From UBA11136 sp964482135 (GTDB lineage Bacteria > Pseudomonadota > Alphaproteobacteria > UBA11136): a DNA stretch of 64,000 bases. Of this stretch, positions 60,943 to 64,000 are shown in pieces. Numbering within the stretch: the stretch's first letter is position 1; every line of letters begins with the position of its first letter. The notes below the pieces were generated by a model. That model had not been told where the DNA came from and did not search any database. It saw only the letters and a program-made list of their open reading frames with translations. Both the position numbers and the translations under genes were made by a program. The stretch is from contig CAYZWF010000005.1 of assembly GCA_964482135.1 (NCBI GenBank), positions 1 to 64,000 on the forward strand, written 5' to 3'.

Positions 60943-61476
60943 ATGAATTACAAAAAAATCTTTGTCGGCACGGTGTGCGCCCTGTCCGCCCTGTCCGCCA
61001 TAAACGCATATGCGGAGGGGAATCCCGAATATGTCAAATTCCCCACGGGTTACGAGACATCCTTTGCCAACTACACGACCATGAACCGTGACGGTAAAGA
61101 GCAAGTGGCAAAGATGTATGCCAACGACGCCGCCATATCCAGCTACAAAAAGGGGCAGACGGCGGCTCCGGGTTCCGTTGTCGTCATGGAAGTCTATAAG
61201 CCCAAAAAAGACGCCGATGGTAAATCCATTGTGGGCAGTGACGGCATCTACGAAATTGGCAAGCTCGCCGCGGTCGCCGTCATGGAACGGAGGGACGCAT
61301 GGGAGGCCGCGTATTCACCGGATCACAGGCTGGGCAATTGGGGATTCGCCATATACAAACCCGATGGCACCCCAAAACCCAATAAGCTGGCTTGCGTCGA
61401 ATGTCATTCACCGCTGGAAGATGAGGATTTTATCTTCTCCTATCAACAGCTTATGGATTACGTGAAGTCCAATTAA
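60943..61476 (+). CDS. Cytochrome P460 family protein
   Basis: A 177-residue exported monohaem cytochrome of the P460 / cytochrome c'-beta fold. Signal peptide MNYKKIFVGTVCALSALSAINAYA. The single haem site CVECH is at residues 151-155 near the C-terminus, followed by PLEDEDFIFSY as in P460. The middle (IYANDAAISSYKKGQ-like MYANDAAISSYKKGQ, then VVVMEVYKPKKDADGK) matches the family; one of its Lys residues would form the Lys-haem cross-link in a true P460. Cytochrome P460 oxidises hydroxylamine with NO to N2O. It is convergent with cycB of the HURM cluster. Confidence 0.9.
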   Translation: MNYKKIFVGTVCALSALSAINAYAEGNPEYVKFPTGYETSFANYTTMNRDGKEQVAKMYANDAAISSYKKGQTAAPGSVVVMEVYKPKKDADGKSIVGSDGIYEIGKLAAVAVMERRDAWEAAYSPDHRLGNWGFAIYKPDGTPKPNKLACVECHSPLEDEDFIFSYQQLMDYVKSN

Positions 61477-61607
61477 CGCAACCAGGAGCCGGGCAGACAT
61501 GCTCGGTAGAACGGCGGATTAAAATTTAAGATGCGGCGTAAGAGGCGGGGGGTTAGCCGTCTTCGTGGAGACGGTCGAATTCGTCACGCCCGAAACCGAT
61601 GAAGCCG

Positions 61608-62201
61608 TCAATTCTTGCGCAGGACCACCGCTCCTTGTGCGAGGCTGGCATCGAGGTCGGTTTCGGGAGCTTCCTTGTGGACCAGGTTCTGGTGACAGTC
61701 GATGCAGGTCGCCCCTTCCGTTTCCATCTTCTTATGGGCCTTTTTCGCCGATTTGCCAGCCCCGCGCGGGTTCTTGTGGCAGCCGCGGCAGGTGATGCTG
61801 TCCCAGTCCTTCATCAGCATCCGCGCCTTGTGGGCCATTCTCAGGCGGTGCTTGTTGAATGCCTTCTTGGTCGAATAGTCGTCGACCAGTTCGTGGTAGA
61901 TGGCGCGGGTCCCGTCGATTACGTGGGTAGCGAGCGCAAGGTGGAAGTTGGCGAGACCCTTGGGTATATGACAATCACTGCATTCCGGCTGGGCCCCCAT
62001 GGCGCCGCGGTAGTGGGTGGATTTCTTGAATTCCTCGGCCGGGTAGGTCATGGAATGGCAGCCGACGCAAAAGCCGGTGCTTGAAACCGCCGCCTCGCCG
62101 CCCAGGACGATAGCCAGCAAGGCCAGCATGCCACCGGCGCCCCAAAGCAGCGCGCCCAGATTGCCGGTAATGTATCGCCAGATTTTCGTCATCCTTGGCA
62201 T
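61608..62201 (-). CDS. cycB: Tetrahaem cytochrome cM552 (CycB), NapC/NirT family
   Basis: Membrane-anchored tetrahaem quinone-reducing cytochrome. One N-terminal helix (LGALLWGAGGMLALLAIVLGG), then four CxxCH haem sites at residues 45-49, 74-78, 138-142 and 166-170. THYRGAMGAQPECSDCHIPKG and WDSITCRGCHKNPR are very close to Nitrosomonas cM552. In the hydroxylamine module it takes electrons from c554 and passes them to ubiquinone. It follows cycA by 12 bases on the minus strand. A second ATG at residue 4 is possible. Confidence 0.95.
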   Translation of the reverse strand: MPRMTKIWRYITGNLGALLWGAGGMLALLAIVLGGEAAVSSTGFCVGCHSMTYPAEEFKKSTHYRGAMGAQPECSDCHIPKGLANFHLALATHVIDGTRAIYHELVDDYSTKKAFNKHRLRMAHKARMLMKDWDSITCRGCHKNPRGAGKSAKKAHKKMETEGATCIDCHQNLVHKEAPETDLDASLAQGAVVLRKN

Positions 62202-62213
62202 CGGCCTGTAACG

Positions 62214-62918
62214 CTATTCCTTGGGAATGGGTTTCGCTTTTTCCTGGAATTCATCGTGAAACGGCGGCGTCGGCGGCCCGGTGAAGGTCCCTTCCAGCTT
62301 GAAATGCCCGTGCATCGCCTTTTCATTTCGCACCGCCTTTTCGAAATCGAAGGTGTATTTAGGGTCAACCTTGGGCGTGAAGGGGGTGTATGGCTTCTTG
62401 GCGCCGGACCACCCCGACCCCTCGTAGTTGAGGTGACAGCCCTTACAGCGCTCGATGAACTCGAATTCCTCCCCCGCCTCCACCAGCACCTGGCGGGGAG
62501 TGGTCGTGCCCTCGTTCTCGAAAGCGATGCCGGCCTTGCGGTGGACGAGCCGGTAATCGAGGCCGGGGCCGTGGCAGGATTCGCACCCTACCCCCACCAA
62601 ATATTCGCTGGGGTCTTCCATGTCGTAACCGCCCTCATGGCTGAAACCGGTGGTGTGGCAGGCCACGCATTTTTCGTCCTCTGTGTATTCTTTGTCCGGG
62701 TCCAGCCCCGCCTTTTTCTTGGCCTCGGCCTTTTCACCGGCGGCCAGCGACTTCAGCGCCTTGGCATGCGCCGTCTGTTGCCAGGATTCGAACTCGCTTT
62801 TGTGGCAGCCGCCGCATTTCTTGCGGCCCTCGAACTCAAACTCTTCGGCAGTGGCGGCAAATGTCCCGAAAGCAAGAATGCAGACGGCAAATGCGCTCAG
62901 GAAGACAGCCCGGGACAT
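62214..62918 (-). CDS. cycA: Tetrahaem cytochrome c554 (CycA)
   Basis: Periplasmic tetrahaem electron acceptor of hydroxylamine dehydrogenase. Signal peptide MSRAVFLSAFAVCILAFGTFAATA, then CxxCH at residues 35-39, 84-88, 112-116 and 158-162. The segments GRKKCGGCHKSEFESW, GVGCESCHGPG, CHLNYEGSGWSGAKKPYTPF and FHDEFQEKAKP follow the Nitrosomonas c554 sequence closely. It lies between haoB and cycB in the nitrifier order. It may also reduce NO, as reported for c554. Confidence 0.96.
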   Translation of the reverse strand: MSRAVFLSAFAVCILAFGTFAATAEEFEFEGRKKCGGCHKSEFESWQQTAHAKALKSLAAGEKAEAKKKAGLDPDKEYTEDEKCVACHTTGFSHEGGYDMEDPSEYLVGVGCESCHGPGLDYRLVHRKAGIAFENEGTTTPRQVLVEAGEEFEFIERCKGCHLNYEGSGWSGAKKPYTPFTPKVDPKYTFDFEKAVRNEKAMHGHFKLEGTFTGPPTPPFHDEFQEKAKPIPKE

Positions 62919-63013
62919 CTTTCGTACCTATGAATTGGAAAACCTATCCACGACTTCTGGCCCTATCGTAGGCGCATCCGATGACCCTTCGTTAGTGCCA
63001 GGAACTAATATTT

Positions 63014-64000
63014 TTATAGGGCCGGAGGCGTTGTTTCGGTCTCGGCCTCTTGCTCCGCCGGCGGCACCCTGTAGACCCAGAAGTCGCCGTGCTGGTAGAC
63101 CAGTTCGATCTCCGTAAGCTCCATGGGCCGCGAGTTGGTAAACGGCAATGCCTGGGCAAGCAGAGTCCGGGAAGAGGCCTCGTCGGTCAGGAAATAGACC
63201 CGGACCACCGTCTTGCCCAGCCGTTGCGTGGTGTAGTTCTCGTAGCCCTCTTCTTTCAGCCATTTCTTGATGGAGGAGGCCATTCCGTGGGCGTCCTCGC
63301 CCTTGGCGAAGTCCTTGAATCCAATACCGAAGCGTTCCGGATACAAGGCCCCGACCTTGTAAGTGTCCTGTACCGAGAGGACCAGGAAGGACTCGCGGCC
63401 ACCGACCAGGGCGCGTAATTTTTCGGCCGCCGCCGCCTGGCGGTCGGTAAGCAGGGCCTCGGTGAATTGTTCGAACAGGACTTCGCCGGATTCTCCCTTG
63501 TTGAGATTCCAGAAGCTGCGCTCCACGGCCTTGATGGGCTTTTGATACCTGTTCCACGATTCGGGCAACAGAACGGGTTGCGCCAGGTGGCGGTCGAAAA
63601 GAACGTCGATCCCCGCCAAAAGCTTCAAGCGGCGGGATATGTCCCACCAGCCGATCACCGGCGCCCCCTCGGGCGCGTGTTCGCGGATGGCCTCGGCAAG
63701 GACCGCCGTCTCGGAAACATCGCTGGCGGCGTTGATCACCGGCTCGGCGAGATAGTTTCGCCAATCGAGGAGGACAGGCTCGCCTTTATTCCGGGCGGCG
63801 GTGTGAAAGACGGCGATGGGTTTGTCTATTTGATCCACCCGCAGTTCGTATTTGCGGATAACCAGGTTCGGACTGTCCACGCCGCCTTCTCCCGCCAGCC
63901 CCAGATCAGGGAAAGCCTCGACGCCTCCTTCTTCGACCATGGTGTAGACGTAAGGCGCTTTCTGGGGCGTCGGCTGGAAAATCGACCACGCCACCCATCC
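63014..64000 (-). CDS. haoB: Hydroxylamine oxidation protein HaoB (partial, 5' end outside window)
   Basis: The frame runs from 63014 to the window edge without a start; the missing part should hold the N-terminal membrane anchor (the last visible codons read GWVAWSIF). The segments APVIGWWDISRRLKLLAGIDVLFDRHL, LVLSVQDTYKVGALYPERFG and LAQALPFTNSRPMELTEIELVYQHGDFWVYRV match HaoB of ammonia-oxidising bacteria, the gene after haoA in hao-haoB-cycA-cycB. No haem motif. Its exact role is unclear; it is co-conserved with HAO. haoA should be immediately upstream on the minus strand. Confidence 0.88.
   Translation of the reverse strand, partial: GWVAWSIFQPTPQKAPYVYTMVEEGGVEAFPDLGLAGEGGVDSPNLVIRKYELRVDQIDKPIAVFHTAARNKGEPVLLDWRNYLAEPVINAASDVSETAVLAEAIREHAPEGAPVIGWWDISRRLKLLAGIDVLFDRHLAQPVLLPESWNRYQKPIKAVERSFWNLNKGESGEVLFEQFTEALLTDRQAAAAEKLRALVGGRESFLVLSVQDTYKVGALYPERFGIGFKDFAKGEDAHGMASSIKKWLKEEGYENYTTQRLGKTVVRVYFLTDEASSRTLLAQALPFTNSRPMELTEIELVYQHGDFWVYRVPPAEQEAETETTPPAL

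Overview
The window is a GC-rich chromosomal segment of an alphaproteobacterium, most likely a Rhodospirillales-type lineage. The evidence is a CcrM-type GANTC methylase, a direct-repeat GTTC-N7-GTTC LexA-type box, a PodJ-like coiled-coil protein, an aa3 cytochrome oxidase operon in alphaproteobacterial order, and an atpI-atpB-atpE-atpF'-atpF operon separate from the F1 genes. This placement is inferred from gene families; no rRNA is present.

Layout. 1-4327: dnaG, rpoD and a tRNA with anticodon CAT. 4328-5130: a small foreign patch with a Nif11-type RiPP precursor, a ThiF fragment and a GFA-family gene whose end runs into that fragment. 5599-7182: base-excision repair, a peroxiredoxin and tRNA-Gln. 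7296-11834: an orphan flagellin-like gene, GDP-fucose synthesis (gmd, fcl) and a PodJ-like protein. 11878-19936: ispE, a TPR lipoprotein, ETF-ubiquinone oxidoreductase, a uracil-DNA glycosylase, a lytic transglycosylase and moaB. 19978-20436: a small membrane-protein gene split by a 263-bp MITE. 20443-26356: two glycosyltransferases, a radical SAM protein with a LexA-type box and a beta-clamp motif, an antiporter, rnhB and ccrM. 26353-31967: a PhoPQ-like system with a PepSY protein, a gene-free stretch with two terminators, mutY, a DciA-like protein and a DsbA-like protein. 32000-43808: smc, ATP synthase F0, a CDGSH protein, thrB, rnhA, a peroxiredoxin, a DsbD/ScsB-like protein and yqgE. 43809-46414: an accessory island with two toxin-antitoxin pairs and a cNMP-binding protein. 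46411-56295: one long minus-strand run (cytochrome aa3 oxidase and assembly genes, thrC, an M16 peptidase, a GNAT enzyme).

56862-64000 is the most striking part. After tldD come a molybdopterin oxidoreductase, a cytochrome P460 and, on the minus strand, haoB (cut by the window edge), cytochrome c554 (cycA) and a NapC/NirT-type cytochrome cM552 (cycB). This is the order of the hydroxylamine-ubiquinone redox module of ammonia-oxidising bacteria, here in an alphaproteobacterial genome. The hydroxylamine dehydrogenase gene (haoA) would be expected just beyond position 64000. Hydroxylamine electrons would pass through c554 and cM552 to quinone, and the aa3 oxidase encoded about 6 kb away could be the terminal acceptor.

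Other notable finds are a candidate SOS-regulated, clamp-binding radical SAM protein, five GANTC sites just before ccrM, a duplicated GNAT 3' end flanking a HigBA pair, and a CDGSH protein whose second cluster has Asp in place of the His ligand.
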